Shown here: positions 53,489-61,866 of the stretch, in pieces
Numbering within the stretch: the first letter of the stretch is position 1
How the letters are laid out: the number at the start of each line of letters is the position of its first letter
Source: Bacteroides faecis MAJ27
Lineage (GTDB): Bacteria; Bacteroidota; Bacteroidia; Bacteroidales; Bacteroidaceae
DNA length: 64,000 nucleotides
Assembly: GCF_900106755.1 (NCBI RefSeq)
Contig: NZ_FNNN01000015.1
Coordinates: 1-64,000, forward strand
Direction of reading: 5' to 3'
The notes under the pieces: model-generated
What the model saw: only the letters and a program-made list of their open reading frames with translations
Database searches by the model: none
What the model was told of the DNA's origin: nothing
Position numbers and translations under genes: made by a program

Positions 53489-54424
53489 ATGAACAGAATT
53501 ACTTCTCTTTTCGGTATTCAGTATCCTATTATTCAAGGTGGTATGGTGTGGTGCAGCGGTTGGCGTCTGGCTTCCGCGGTAAGTAATGCGGGAGGATTGG
53601 GACTGCTTGGCGCAGGATCTATGCATCCGGAAACTCTTCGCGAACATATTCGTAAGTGTCGTGCGGCTACAGACCGTCCTTTTGGCGTAAACATTCCTTT
53701 GATGTATCCCCAGATAGAAGAGATTATGGCGATTGTGGCGGAAGAAGGCGTCAAGATCGTTTTTACTTCTGCCGGAAACCCTAAGGCATGGACCGGATGG
53801 TTGCACGAACGTGGAATTATCGTGGCTCATGTCGTTTCCTCTTCCCGTTTTGCGGTGAAGTGTGAAGAGGCAGGAGTGGATGCGGTAGTTGCTGAAGGTT
53901 TCGAAGCCGGCGGACATAACGGACGTGAAGAAACGACCACTTTCTGTCTGATTCCTGCGGTACGCAATGCGACCACTTTGCCTTTGATCGCTGCGGGAGG
54001 CGTCGGTACGGGAGAAGGTATATTAGCTGCAATGGTGCTGGGAGCGGAAGGAGTACAAATCGGTACTCGTTTTGCACTGACAGACGAGAGTTCTGCAAGT
54101 CCGGTCTTTAAAGAATACTGTCTGAGCCTGGGAGAAGGAGATACTAAATTATTACTGAAGAAACTGGCTCCGACACGTCTCGTAAGGAATAATTTCCGGG
54201 ATGCTGTGGAGAAAGCTGAAGATAGTGGGGCTTCTGCCGAAGAGTTGCGGACTTTGCTTGGGAGAGGCCGTGCGAAGAAAGGAATATTTGAAGGGGATCT
54301 GGAAGAAGGTGAACTGGAGATAGGGCAGGTGTCGGCTATTGTTTCCCGTCAGCAATCAGTAGCGGAAGTCATGAATGAATTGGTGGAGGCTATGCAGCGG
54401 GCAGCGGAAAAGAAATATGTATAG
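53489..54424 (+). CDS. Nitronate monooxygenase-like FMN enzyme
   Basis: 311 residues, TIM-barrel of the 2-nitropropane dioxygenase/FabK group. GIQYPIIQGGMVWCSGWRLA, the FMN region VAEGFEAGGHNG and the phosphate site LIAAGGVGTGEGI are present. It may oxidise nitronates or act as an enoyl-ACP reductase (FabK); sequence alone does not decide. The ATG at 53489 is taken over a TTG at 53471. Confidence 0.87.
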   Translation: MNRITSLFGIQYPIIQGGMVWCSGWRLASAVSNAGGLGLLGAGSMHPETLREHIRKCRAATDRPFGVNIPLMYPQIEEIMAIVAEEGVKIVFTSAGNPKAWTGWLHERGIIVAHVVSSSRFAVKCEEAGVDAVVAEGFEAGGHNGREETTTFCLIPAVRNATTLPLIAAGGVGTGEGILAAMVLGAEGVQIGTRFALTDESSASPVFKEYCLSLGEGDTKLLLKKLAPTRLVRNNFRDAVEKAEDSGASAEELRTLLGRGRAKKGIFEGDLEEGELEIGQVSAIVSRQQSVAEVMNELVEAMQRAAEKKYV

Positions 54425-54430
54425 AAAAAG

Positions 54431-54478
54431 AAGTTCTGAAGCAGTCGGATTTGGAAAAACTTAACTACTTCAGAACTT
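54431..54478. terminator. Terminator between convergent genes
   Basis: AAGTTCTGAAG (54431-54441) pairs perfectly with CTTCAGAACTT (54468-54478). A partial second copy (CTTAACTACTTCAGAA) follows at once. It separates the oxygenase from alanine dehydrogenase. Confidence 0.65.
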
Positions 54479-54505
54479 AACTACTTCAGAAAGTTGGCTG
54501 CTTAA

Positions 54506-55609
54506 TCAGTTTATAGGTTCATATTTTAGATCGAATACATCCGCTACTGCTTTATATACCACTTTTCCTTCCACTACATTCAGTCCGAGTGCTAGTGCCG
54601 GGTCGTCTTTACAAGCTTTTTTCCATCCTTTATTTGCTAAAGCAATGACATAAGGGAGAGTAGCATTGGTCAAAGCCAGTGTAGAAGTATAAGGTACCGC
54701 TCCCGGAATATTGGCTACGGCGTAATGAACGATACCGTCTATCACATAAGTAGGCGCACTGTGAGTCGTAGGATGAGACGTTTCGAAACATCCTCCCTGA
54801 TCTATTGCTACATCCACGAGTACCGTACCGGGCTGCATCATCGCAAGCATCTTTCTGGTTATCAGATGAGGTGCTTTATCCCCCGGAATCAGCACGGAAC
54901 CGATGACCAAATCAACATCCGGCAATTCCTTCTTTATCCTTAATTCGGATGCGTACAGTGTCTTGACATTTTTCGGTAATGTCTCGCTGAGATAGCGGAG
55001 GCGTGACAGATTAATATCTGCAACTGTAACATCCGCACCCATCCCCGCAGCCATCTGCGCTGCATTACTTCCGACAATACCACCTCCGAGAATCAATACT
55101 TTGGCAGGCTTCACACCGGGGACTCCTCCCAGAAGGATACCTTTTCCTCCTTGCGGCTTTTCCAAAAAGCGTGCTCCTTCCTGAATGGACATGCGTCCGG
55201 CTACCTCACTCATAGGGATAAGCAGAGGTAATGAATGGTCCGCTTTTTCTACAGTCTCATATGCAAGGCAGATGGACTTGTTGGCAATCATGGCCAGCGT
55301 CAGTTCCTTATCGGATGCAAAGTGGAAATAAGTGAACAATAACTGCCCCTTTCTGATCAGATTGTATTCGGGGGCGATAGGTTCTTTTACCTTTACAATC
55401 ATATCTGCCGTGGCATAGACATCTTCTATTGTCGGAAGCACTTGTGCACCGGCAGACAGATACGCTTCATCCGGAAAACCACTATTGATACCCGCGGTAT
55501 GCTGGATATATACTTGGTGACCTTGCTTCACCACCTCGGCAACTCCGGAAGGCGTCATACCTACCCGATTCTCGTTGTTCTTGATTTCTTTGGGTACTCC
55601 GATGATCAT
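54506..55609 (-). CDS. ald: Alanine dehydrogenase
   Basis: 367 residues. It interconverts L-alanine and pyruvate/NH3 with NAD. The start MIIGVPKEIKNNENRVGMTP, substrate Lys/His region (FTYFHFASDKELT) and NAD-site GGGIVGSNAA are all typical. The ATG at 55609 is chosen; 11 upstream codons are not part of the family. Divergent from the M23 peptidase. Confidence 0.95.
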   Translation of the reverse strand: MIIGVPKEIKNNENRVGMTPSGVAEVVKQGHQVYIQHTAGINSGFPDEAYLSAGAQVLPTIEDVYATADMIVKVKEPIAPEYNLIRKGQLLFTYFHFASDKELTLAMIANKSICLAYETVEKADHSLPLLIPMSEVAGRMSIQEGARFLEKPQGGKGILLGGVPGVKPAKVLILGGGIVGSNAAQMAAGMGADVTVADINLSRLRYLSETLPKNVKTLYASELRIKKELPDVDLVIGSVLIPGDKAPHLITRKMLAMMQPGTVLVDVAIDQGGCFETSHPTTHSAPTYVIDGIVHYAVANIPGAVPYTSTLALTNATLPYVIALANKGWKKACKDDPALALGLNVVEGKVVYKAVADVFDLKYEPIN

Positions 55610-55763
55610 ATTGCTATATATTAAGAGTTTAACATGGTCCAATGTACGAATAATCCCTTTAGGTTGTTATTCATCAACAGATGTTTTAGAGCAGAATGTC
55701 GTTTGAAAACATTTCTTAGCTTATCATTTCTCCCGGATATTTCGTAATCTAGTTGGAATAATG

Positions 55764-55771
55764 TACATTTG
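55764..55771 (+). promoter_or_regulatory. -7 box (TACATTTG) of the M23 peptidase gene
   Basis: TACATTTG fits TAnnTTTG and overlaps the in-frame ATG at 55761, ruling that start out in favour of 55797. Confidence 0.6.
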
Positions 55772-55796
55772 CGGAAGTAAAAAAGTGAAGAAGATA

Positions 55797-57449
55797 ATGA
55801 AAAGATATATTGCTGCTTTCTTGTTGGCTTGTTGCGTGGAGGGGTATGCACAGGAAACAAAGCAGACTGCTTTTGTGCCACCTTTTGACTTTCCCCTTAC
55901 ATTGAGTGGAAACTTCGGAGAAATTCGTTCCAATCACTTTCATGGCGGATTAGATTTTAAGACGGGAGGAACGATCGGCAAACCGGTTCGGGCGCTTGCT
56001 GACGGGTATATTTCTCGTGTACGTGTCACCAACGGTTCGGGCTATGTGCTTGATGTTTGCTACGACAACGGCTATTCTACTATCAATCGCCATCTGAGCG
56101 CTTTTCTTTCTCCCATTGCCGAAAGGGTAGAGAAACTTCAATATGAAAATGAGAACTGGGAGGTGGAGATTATTCCCGAACCCGGTGAATATCCGGTGAA
56201 GGCGGGACAGAAGATTGCCTTAAGTGGAAATACCGGATATTCATTCGGTCCGCATCTCCATCTGGATGTGTTCGAAACAGAGACGGGAGATTATATCGAT
56301 CCGATGCCTTTCTTTAAAAAGAATCTCAAAGATACCCGTGCGCCGAAAGCGGATGGCATCATGCTTTTTCCTCAACCGGGGAAAGGAGTGGTCAGCGGAA
56401 GTCAGGAGAATAAAACAATTCTTCCAAATACTGAACGGCCCGTGGAAGCGTGGGGAATCATCGGTGCGGGCATCAAGGCGTATGACTATATGGACGGGGT
56501 AAGCAATCATTATGGAGTATATTCTGTAGTGCTTGAGGTGGATGGAACCGAAGTATTCCGAAGTACGGTAGACCGTTTTTCGCAGGAAGAAAACCGAATG
56601 ATAAACTCTTGGACGCATGGCCAGTACATGAAATCGTTTATCGACCCGGGAAATACGTTGCGGCTGTTGAAGGCGTCGAACAATAATCGGGGCCTGATTA
56701 CGATTGATGAAGAACGGGATTATCAGTTTCAGTATACTTTGAAGGATGCCTTTGGCAATACTTCCCGCTATCACTTTACGGTACGTGGCAAGAAACAGCC
56801 GGTTGAACCGTTAAATCATCGGGAGAAGTATTACTTTGCCTGGGATAAGACAAATTATCTGCAGGAACCGGGATTGAGTCTCGTTGTTCCGAAAGGAATG
56901 CTATATGACAATGTGCCTCTTCAATATCAGGTGAAAGCAGATAGTGGGGCTGTCGCATTTACTTATCAGCTGAATGATAAGCCGGTTTCACTGCACGCAG
57001 GCTGTGAATTGCGAATCGGACTGCGGCGTAAGCCAGTGGCGGATACTACGAAATATTATGTGGCACGCGTGACTCCGAAAGGGACTAAATACAGTGTAGG
57101 AGGAACATACGAAGATGGATTTATGAAAGCATCTATTCGTGAACTGGGAACTTATACGGTGGCTGTAGATACGGTTCCTCCGGAAATCATACCTGTTAAT
57201 AAGAATCTGTGGGGGCGAAACGGGAAGATCGTCTATCGACTGAAAGATGAAGGAACGGGGATTGCTTCCTATCATGGAACGATTGACGGTGAATATGCAC
57301 TTTTCGGACGTCCTAATATTGTTAAGTCCTATTGGGAATGTGTACTCGACCCGAAGCATGTGAAGAAAGGCGGTAAGCATATCGTAGAAATGACCGTTAC
57401 GGATGCTTGTGGAAATCAGACCGTTTCGAAAGAGACTTTTGTTTGGTAA
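55797..57449 (+). CDS. Exported M23-family peptidase
   Basis: 550 residues with signal peptide (MKRYIAAFLLACCVEGYAQE). The LytM domain is at the N-terminus: SNHFHGGLDFKTGG holds HxxxD, and FGPHLHLDVFE holds HxH, together the zinc site. A long C-terminal part with Ig-like strands follows (IRELGTYTVAVDTVPPEIIP). It may cut peptide cross-links of peptidoglycan or serve as a divisome activator. It is followed at 21 bases by the C69 peptidase. Confidence 0.92.
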   Translation: MKRYIAAFLLACCVEGYAQETKQTAFVPPFDFPLTLSGNFGEIRSNHFHGGLDFKTGGTIGKPVRALADGYISRVRVTNGSGYVLDVCYDNGYSTINRHLSAFLSPIAERVEKLQYENENWEVEIIPEPGEYPVKAGQKIALSGNTGYSFGPHLHLDVFETETGDYIDPMPFFKKNLKDTRAPKADGIMLFPQPGKGVVSGSQENKTILPNTERPVEAWGIIGAGIKAYDYMDGVSNHYGVYSVVLEVDGTEVFRSTVDRFSQEENRMINSWTHGQYMKSFIDPGNTLRLLKASNNNRGLITIDEERDYQFQYTLKDAFGNTSRYHFTVRGKKQPVEPLNHREKYYFAWDKTNYLQEPGLSLVVPKGMLYDNVPLQYQVKADSGAVAFTYQLNDKPVSLHAGCELRIGLRRKPVADTTKYYVARVTPKGTKYSVGGTYEDGFMKASIRELGTYTVAVDTVPPEIIPVNKNLWGRNGKIVYRLKDEGTGIASYHGTIDGEYALFGRPNIVKSYWECVLDPKHVKKGGKHIVEMTVTDACGNQTVSKETFVW

Positions 57450-57469
57450 ACTAATAAAATGTATCATAT

Positions 57470-59104
57470 ATGAAGAAAATCATTCTATCTGCTGTCCTCT
57501 CCTTGGCGGCTCTTGCGAATTCTTTCGCTTGTACGAACCTGATTGTCGGCAAAAATGCCTCTACCGACGGTTCGACTATTGTTTCTTATTCAGCCGACTC
57601 GTATGGGCTGTTCGGTGAGCTTTATCATTATCCGGCTGCTACTTATCCCAAAGGGACCATGCTGAAAGTCTATGCATGGGATACAGGTAAGTATCTGGGA
57701 GAAATCGAGCAGGCACGCCAGACTTATAATGTGACGGGCAATATGAATGAATTTCAGGTAACCATTGGCGAAACAACCTTCGGCGGACGTTCGGAACTGG
57801 CGGATTCTACCGGAATCATCGATTATGGAAGTCTGATCTATATAGGATTGCAGCGCTCACGCTCTGCACGCGAGGCAATCCGCATCATGACCGACTTGGT
57901 GCAGCAATATGGCTATTATAGCGAAGGTGAATCCTTTACGATTGCCGACCCGAATGAAATCTGGATTATGGAAATGATCGGTAAGGGACCGGGCATCCGC
58001 GGGGCTGTCTGGGTGGCTGTACGTGTGCCGGATGACTGTATCTCGGCTCATGCCAATCAGTCGCGTATCCACCAGTTTGACATGAACGACAAGGAAAACT
58101 GTATCACTTCTCCGGATGTGATTTCCTTTGCCCGTGAGAAAGGATACTTCAATGGCGTGAATAAGGATTTCAGCTTTGCGGAGGCTTATGCACCGCTTGA
58201 TTTCGGTGCACGCCGTTTCTGCGAAGCACGTGTGTGGAGCTATTTCAATAAATTTACTGATCATGGCAATGACTATCTTCCTTATATTGAAGGAAAGACG
58301 GACACTCCGATGCCTCTTTTCGTGAAGCCGAACCGCAAACTTTCCGTACAGGATGTGAAAGATATGATGCGTGACCATTATGAAGGAACACCGCTTGATA
58401 TTTCCAATGACTTCGGTGCCGGTCCTTATAAAACTCCGTATCGCCTTTCTCCGCTGAATTTTAAAGTAGGAGACAAGGAATATTTCAACGAGCGCCCGAT
58501 TTCGACTCAACAAAGTGGCTTTGTATTTGTTGCACAAATGCGTGCCAACAAGCCGGACCCTATAGGCGGTGTTCTTTGGTTTGGAGTGGATGATGCGAAT
58601 ATGGCGGTATTTACTCCTGTATATTGCTGTGCCACGAAAGCTCCGGTGTGCTATACGCGAGTGGACGGAGCAGATTATATCACTTTCTCCTGGAATTCCG
58701 CTTTCTGGATTTTCAACTGGGTGTCTAATATGGTCTATCCGCGTTATGATCTGATGATTGGTGACGTGCGTGCAGCTCAGAAAGAGATGGAGACAACCTT
58801 TAACAATGCGCAGGAAGGCATTGAAGAAATGGCTGCCAAGTTGCTGGCAAAAGATAAGAATGCTGCAATCGCTTTCCTGACTAACTATACCAATATGACT
58901 GCTCAAAGTACCTTCGATACCTGGAAGCAGCTGGGTACTTTCCTGATTGTGAAATACAATGATGGAGTAGTGAAACGTATGAAGGACGGACAGTTTGAAC
59001 GGAATTCTATCGGGCAGCCTGCCGGAGTCATTCGTCCCGGATACCCGAAAGAATTTCTGGAGGAATATGTGAAGCAGACCGGAGACAGGTACTTGGTGAA
59101 ATGA
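57470..59104 (+). CDS. C69-family dipeptidase (Ntn-hydrolase)
   Basis: 544 residues. A signal peptide ends at SFA, exposing Cys (CTNLIVGKNASTDGSTIVSY), which is the N-terminal nucleophile of the C69/PepD group. Exported dipeptidases of this kind release amino acids from dipeptides in the envelope. It directly follows the M23 peptidase, so the two may act in order on cell-wall or dietary peptides. Confidence 0.92.
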   Translation: MKKIILSAVLSLAALANSFACTNLIVGKNASTDGSTIVSYSADSYGLFGELYHYPAATYPKGTMLKVYAWDTGKYLGEIEQARQTYNVTGNMNEFQVTIGETTFGGRSELADSTGIIDYGSLIYIGLQRSRSAREAIRIMTDLVQQYGYYSEGESFTIADPNEIWIMEMIGKGPGIRGAVWVAVRVPDDCISAHANQSRIHQFDMNDKENCITSPDVISFAREKGYFNGVNKDFSFAEAYAPLDFGARRFCEARVWSYFNKFTDHGNDYLPYIEGKTDTPMPLFVKPNRKLSVQDVKDMMRDHYEGTPLDISNDFGAGPYKTPYRLSPLNFKVGDKEYFNERPISTQQSGFVFVAQMRANKPDPIGGVLWFGVDDANMAVFTPVYCCATKAPVCYTRVDGADYITFSWNSAFWIFNWVSNMVYPRYDLMIGDVRAAQKEMETTFNNAQEGIEEMAAKLLAKDKNAAIAFLTNYTNMTAQSTFDTWKQLGTFLIVKYNDGVVKRMKDGQFERNSIGQPAGVIRPGYPKEFLEEYVKQTGDRYLVK

Positions 59105-59112
59105 TGAATGAT

Positions 59113-59178
59113 GAATGAAGAATGAAGAATTGGCTGGCGCAGTATATCTCAAAAACATTAATTCTTCATTCTTCATTC
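59113..59178. repeat. 19-bp perfect inverted repeat of GAATGAAGAAT units
   Basis: 59113-59131 and 59160-59178 are perfect complements around a 28-base loop; each arm is itself a tandem of (A)ATGAAG. It follows the C69 stop by eight bases and probably ends or protects that mRNA. The loop is long for a terminator and there is only a weak T-tract. I recall such ATGAAGAATGAAG repeats being frequent in Bacteroides intergenic DNA. Confidence 0.55.
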
Positions 59179-59307
59179 TTAATTCTTCATTAAATAACTA
59201 GGATTTATAAACTTATTATTTTACATTTGTGTGCTCAAGACTTGGCATATAATCAAGGATTGACAGAGAACAAGGAAATAATCATTAACCAATAAACAAT
59301 AATCGAA

Positions 59308-61053
59308 ATGGAAAATCAGGAACTCATTAAGCAGGTCACTGAGAAAGCCGAAAAATGGCTGACCCCGGCGTATGATGCCGAAACTCAGGCTGAAGTGAAA
59401 CGGATGTTGGAGAACGAAGATAAAACTGAACTGATCGAAGCATTCTATAAGGATCTTGAATTTGGAACCGGTGGTCTGCGTGGTATTATGGGAGTAGGTA
59501 GCAACCGTATGAACATCTACACAGTAGGTGCGGCTACACAAGGTCTTTCCAACTATCTGAAGAAGAACTTCAAAGATCTGCCGCAGATTTCTGTGGTGGT
59601 AGGGCATGACTGCCGTAACAACAGTCGTCTGTTTGCAGAAACTTCTGCCAACATCTTCTCTGCTAATGGCATTAAGGTATATCTGTTTGATGATATGCGT
59701 CCGACTCCGGAAATGTCTTTCGCTATCCGCCACCTTGGCTGCCAGAGCGGTATTATCCTGACTGCTTCTCACAATCCGAAAGAATACAATGGTTACAAAG
59801 CATACTGGGATGATGGTGCACAAGTATTGGCACCGCATGATGCAGGTATCATTGATGAAGTGAATAATATTGCTTCTGCTGCTGATATCAAGTTCCAGGG
59901 CAACCCGGATCTGATTCAGATCATCGGTGAAGATATCGATAAGATTTACCTCGATATGGTGAAGACTGTCTCTATCGATCCCGAAGCTATCGCCCGTCAT
60001 AAAGATATGAAGATCGTTTATACTCCGATTCACGGCACAGGTATGATGCTGATTCCGCGTGCATTGAAGATGTGGGGATTTGAAAACGTATTTACTGTTC
60101 CCGAACAGATGATCAAGGATGGTAACTTCCCGACTGTAGTATCTCCAAACCCTGAAAATGCGGAAGCACTTTCTATGGCCGTGAATCTGGCTAAGGAAAT
60201 TGATGCTGAACTTGTCATGGCTTCCGATCCGGATGCTGACCGTGTAGGTATCGCTTGTAAGGATGACAAGGGCGAATGGGTACTGATTAACGGTAACCAG
60301 ACTTGTATGATGTACCTTTACTATATTCTGACTCAATACAAGCAACTGGGTAAGATTCAGGGTAATGAGTTCTGTGTGAAGACTATCGTTACTACCGAAC
60401 TTATCAAGAAGATTGCTGATAAGAACAACATTGAGATGCTTGACTGCTATACCGGATTCAAGTGGATCGCACGTGAAATCCGTCTGCGTGAAGGCAAAAA
60501 GAAATATATCGGTGGCGGTGAAGAGAGCTACGGATTCCTGGCTGAAGATTTCGTACGTGATAAAGATGCCGTATCGGCTTGCTGTCTGATTGCAGAAGTA
60601 GCTGCATGGGCAAAAGATAACGGTAAGTCGTTGTATCAGTTGCTGCTGGATATCTATGTAGAATATGGATTCTCAAAAGAATTCACAGTGAACGTAGTGA
60701 AACCGGGTAAGAGCGGTGCTGAGGAGATCAAGGCTATGATGGAAAACTTCCGTGCTAATCCTCCGAAAGAACTGGGTGGTTCCAAAGTGATTCTGAGCAA
60801 AGACTACAAGACACTGAAGCAGACAGATGCTGAAGGTAAGGTGACTGCTCTTGATATGCCGGAAACATCTAATGTACTCCAGTATTTCACAGAAGACGGA
60901 AGCAAAGTTTCCGTTCGTCCGTCAGGAACAGAACCGAAGATCAAGTTCTATATGGAAGTACAGGGAGAAATGGGCTGCCGCAACTGTTTCGCATCTGCTG
61001 ATGCTGCCGCAATGGAAAAGATTGAAGCAGTGAAGAAATCATTGGGTATCTGA
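59308..61053 (+). CDS. Phosphoglucomutase/phosphomannomutase family enzyme
   Basis: 581 residues. The phospho-Ser loop ILTASHNPKEYNGYK, the metal loop ASDPDADRVG, the sugar-binding GGGEESYG and the phosphate loop SVRPSGTEPKIK are in order. It interconverts hexose 1- and 6-phosphates in the cytoplasm; glucose or mannose preference is not decided, although length and pattern fit PGM2-like enzymes. A -7 box TACATTTG (59222-59229) lies upstream. Confidence 0.95.
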   Translation: MENQELIKQVTEKAEKWLTPAYDAETQAEVKRMLENEDKTELIEAFYKDLEFGTGGLRGIMGVGSNRMNIYTVGAATQGLSNYLKKNFKDLPQISVVVGHDCRNNSRLFAETSANIFSANGIKVYLFDDMRPTPEMSFAIRHLGCQSGIILTASHNPKEYNGYKAYWDDGAQVLAPHDAGIIDEVNNIASAADIKFQGNPDLIQIIGEDIDKIYLDMVKTVSIDPEAIARHKDMKIVYTPIHGTGMMLIPRALKMWGFENVFTVPEQMIKDGNFPTVVSPNPENAEALSMAVNLAKEIDAELVMASDPDADRVGIACKDDKGEWVLINGNQTCMMYLYYILTQYKQLGKIQGNEFCVKTIVTTELIKKIADKNNIEMLDCYTGFKWIAREIRLREGKKKYIGGGEESYGFLAEDFVRDKDAVSACCLIAEVAAWAKDNGKSLYQLLLDIYVEYGFSKEFTVNVVKPGKSGAEEIKAMMENFRANPPKELGGSKVILSKDYKTLKQTDAEGKVTALDMPETSNVLQYFTEDGSKVSVRPSGTEPKIKFYMEVQGEMGCRNCFASADAAAMEKIEAVKKSLGI

Positions 61054-61103
61054 TCCTCTGTCGCATTACTGATATTTCAGAATAAAACAGATCATCAATA
61101 AAT

Positions 61104-61142
61104 AACGCCTCCATAGTCTTATGTGAAGATTATGGAGGCGTT
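61104..61142 (+). terminator. Hexomutase gene terminator
   Basis: AACGCCTCCATA pairs perfectly with TATGGAGGCGTT, followed by a T-tract. Confidence 0.85.
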
Positions 61143-61618
61143 TCTTTTTATGGATATTCTGTAGATTGTTTCTTTCTTTTTCGATTGTCTGTATCCGGCT
61201 TCTCATCGGTCTTTCATTTCCTTTGCATTCTTTAAGTTCCCTTTCTAATCCTTCTTACAGAAATCTTGTTCTATGTAAATCATCTCAATTTAAACATGCA
61301 GGCTGCGGAGATACACGATTTTGTTGATGCTTTAGAGTGATACGTAACGTTTCATTTTCATAAGTTGTTCGTTTGTAGTTTGTGTGTACTTCGTGGCCTG
61401 CTTTCTTTACAGATAACATCGCCTATAGTAGGACTTTTAGTCTTAAATCCGTGCATCTGAATTTATATGTATCTCAAAAGTTAGGAAGTTTCGTTATTTT
61501 GCGCTTCTTTTGCTGCGAAAAGAATTCGTTATAGAAGTTCTATTTGTTTTGGTTGACAAAAAAGGAGCAACAGCCCTAAAAAGAGTGCAAACACACATTG
61601 TAAGTCTGAAAAACTTGC
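61143..61618. other. Gene-free stretch
   Basis: No convincing gene is seen on either strand. A short minus-strand frame (MHGFKTKSPTIGDVICKESR and 12 more codons, about 61361-61459) has no recognised relatives and could be chance. The stretch ends at the leader promoter of the sensor kinase. Confidence 0.5.
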
Positions 61619-61626
61619 TATATTTG
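61619..61626 (+). promoter_or_regulatory. -7 box (TATATTTG) of the leader RNA
   Basis: TATATTTG fits TAnnTTTG, with an ATTG 18 bases upstream as a weak -33. The expected start is about 61633, some 230 bases before the kinase start codon. Confidence 0.6.
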
Positions 61627-61632
61627 CAACGC

Positions 61633-61857
61633 TATCGTTTATATAGCAGACATTTTAAACACATGGAAAGTGTTTAGCTTTGTTCTCAGAGATAAAATCT
61701 GGTAAATTTTTCGCAGGAGAATAAGCTGTACTCTTCACGTCATTGTTATATGCAATAAGTATATAGTCAAAGGCGTGGGCTGTTGCTTATTTTACTGCAT
61801 GGGTTTACCAGAGCCTATCTCTTAAAATCAGCTGATAGTCCCACGCTTTCTTTTTTA
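61633..61857 (+). ncRNA. Structured leader or small RNA ending in a terminator
   Basis: From the expected start, hairpins follow in order: GCTAT/ATAGC, TAAACAC/GTGTTTA (61656-61676), AGCTT..TTCTC/GAGAA..AAGCT, then a long rod GCGTGGG...CCCACGC (61773-61848) with inner GCTTATTTTA/TAAAATCAGC, ending in CTTTCTTTTTT. This is a terminator 10-20 bases before the kinase start. It is either an independent small RNA or an attenuator controlling the kinase. Confidence 0.5.
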
Positions 61858-61866
61858 TACACATAC

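Noticed and set aside
57857..59176. 439-codon minus-strand frame opposite the C69 peptidase
   Set aside because: Shadow of a highly codon-biased gene; no signal, domain or start context.
59221..60345. 374-codon minus-strand frame opposite the hexomutase
   Set aside because: Antisense shadow; the plus-strand enzyme carries all catalytic motifs.
61361..61459. 33-codon minus-strand frame (MHGFKTKSPTIGDVICKESR...)
   Set aside because: No promoter, ribosome site or family likeness; could be chance.
61633..61857. Calling the leader tmRNA, RNase P RNA or SRP RNA
   Set aside because: No tRNA-like end with a T-loop, no conserved RNase P core and no SRP GGAAG tetraloop region could be found. 6S RNA was considered, but a closing stem of the ends is not evident.
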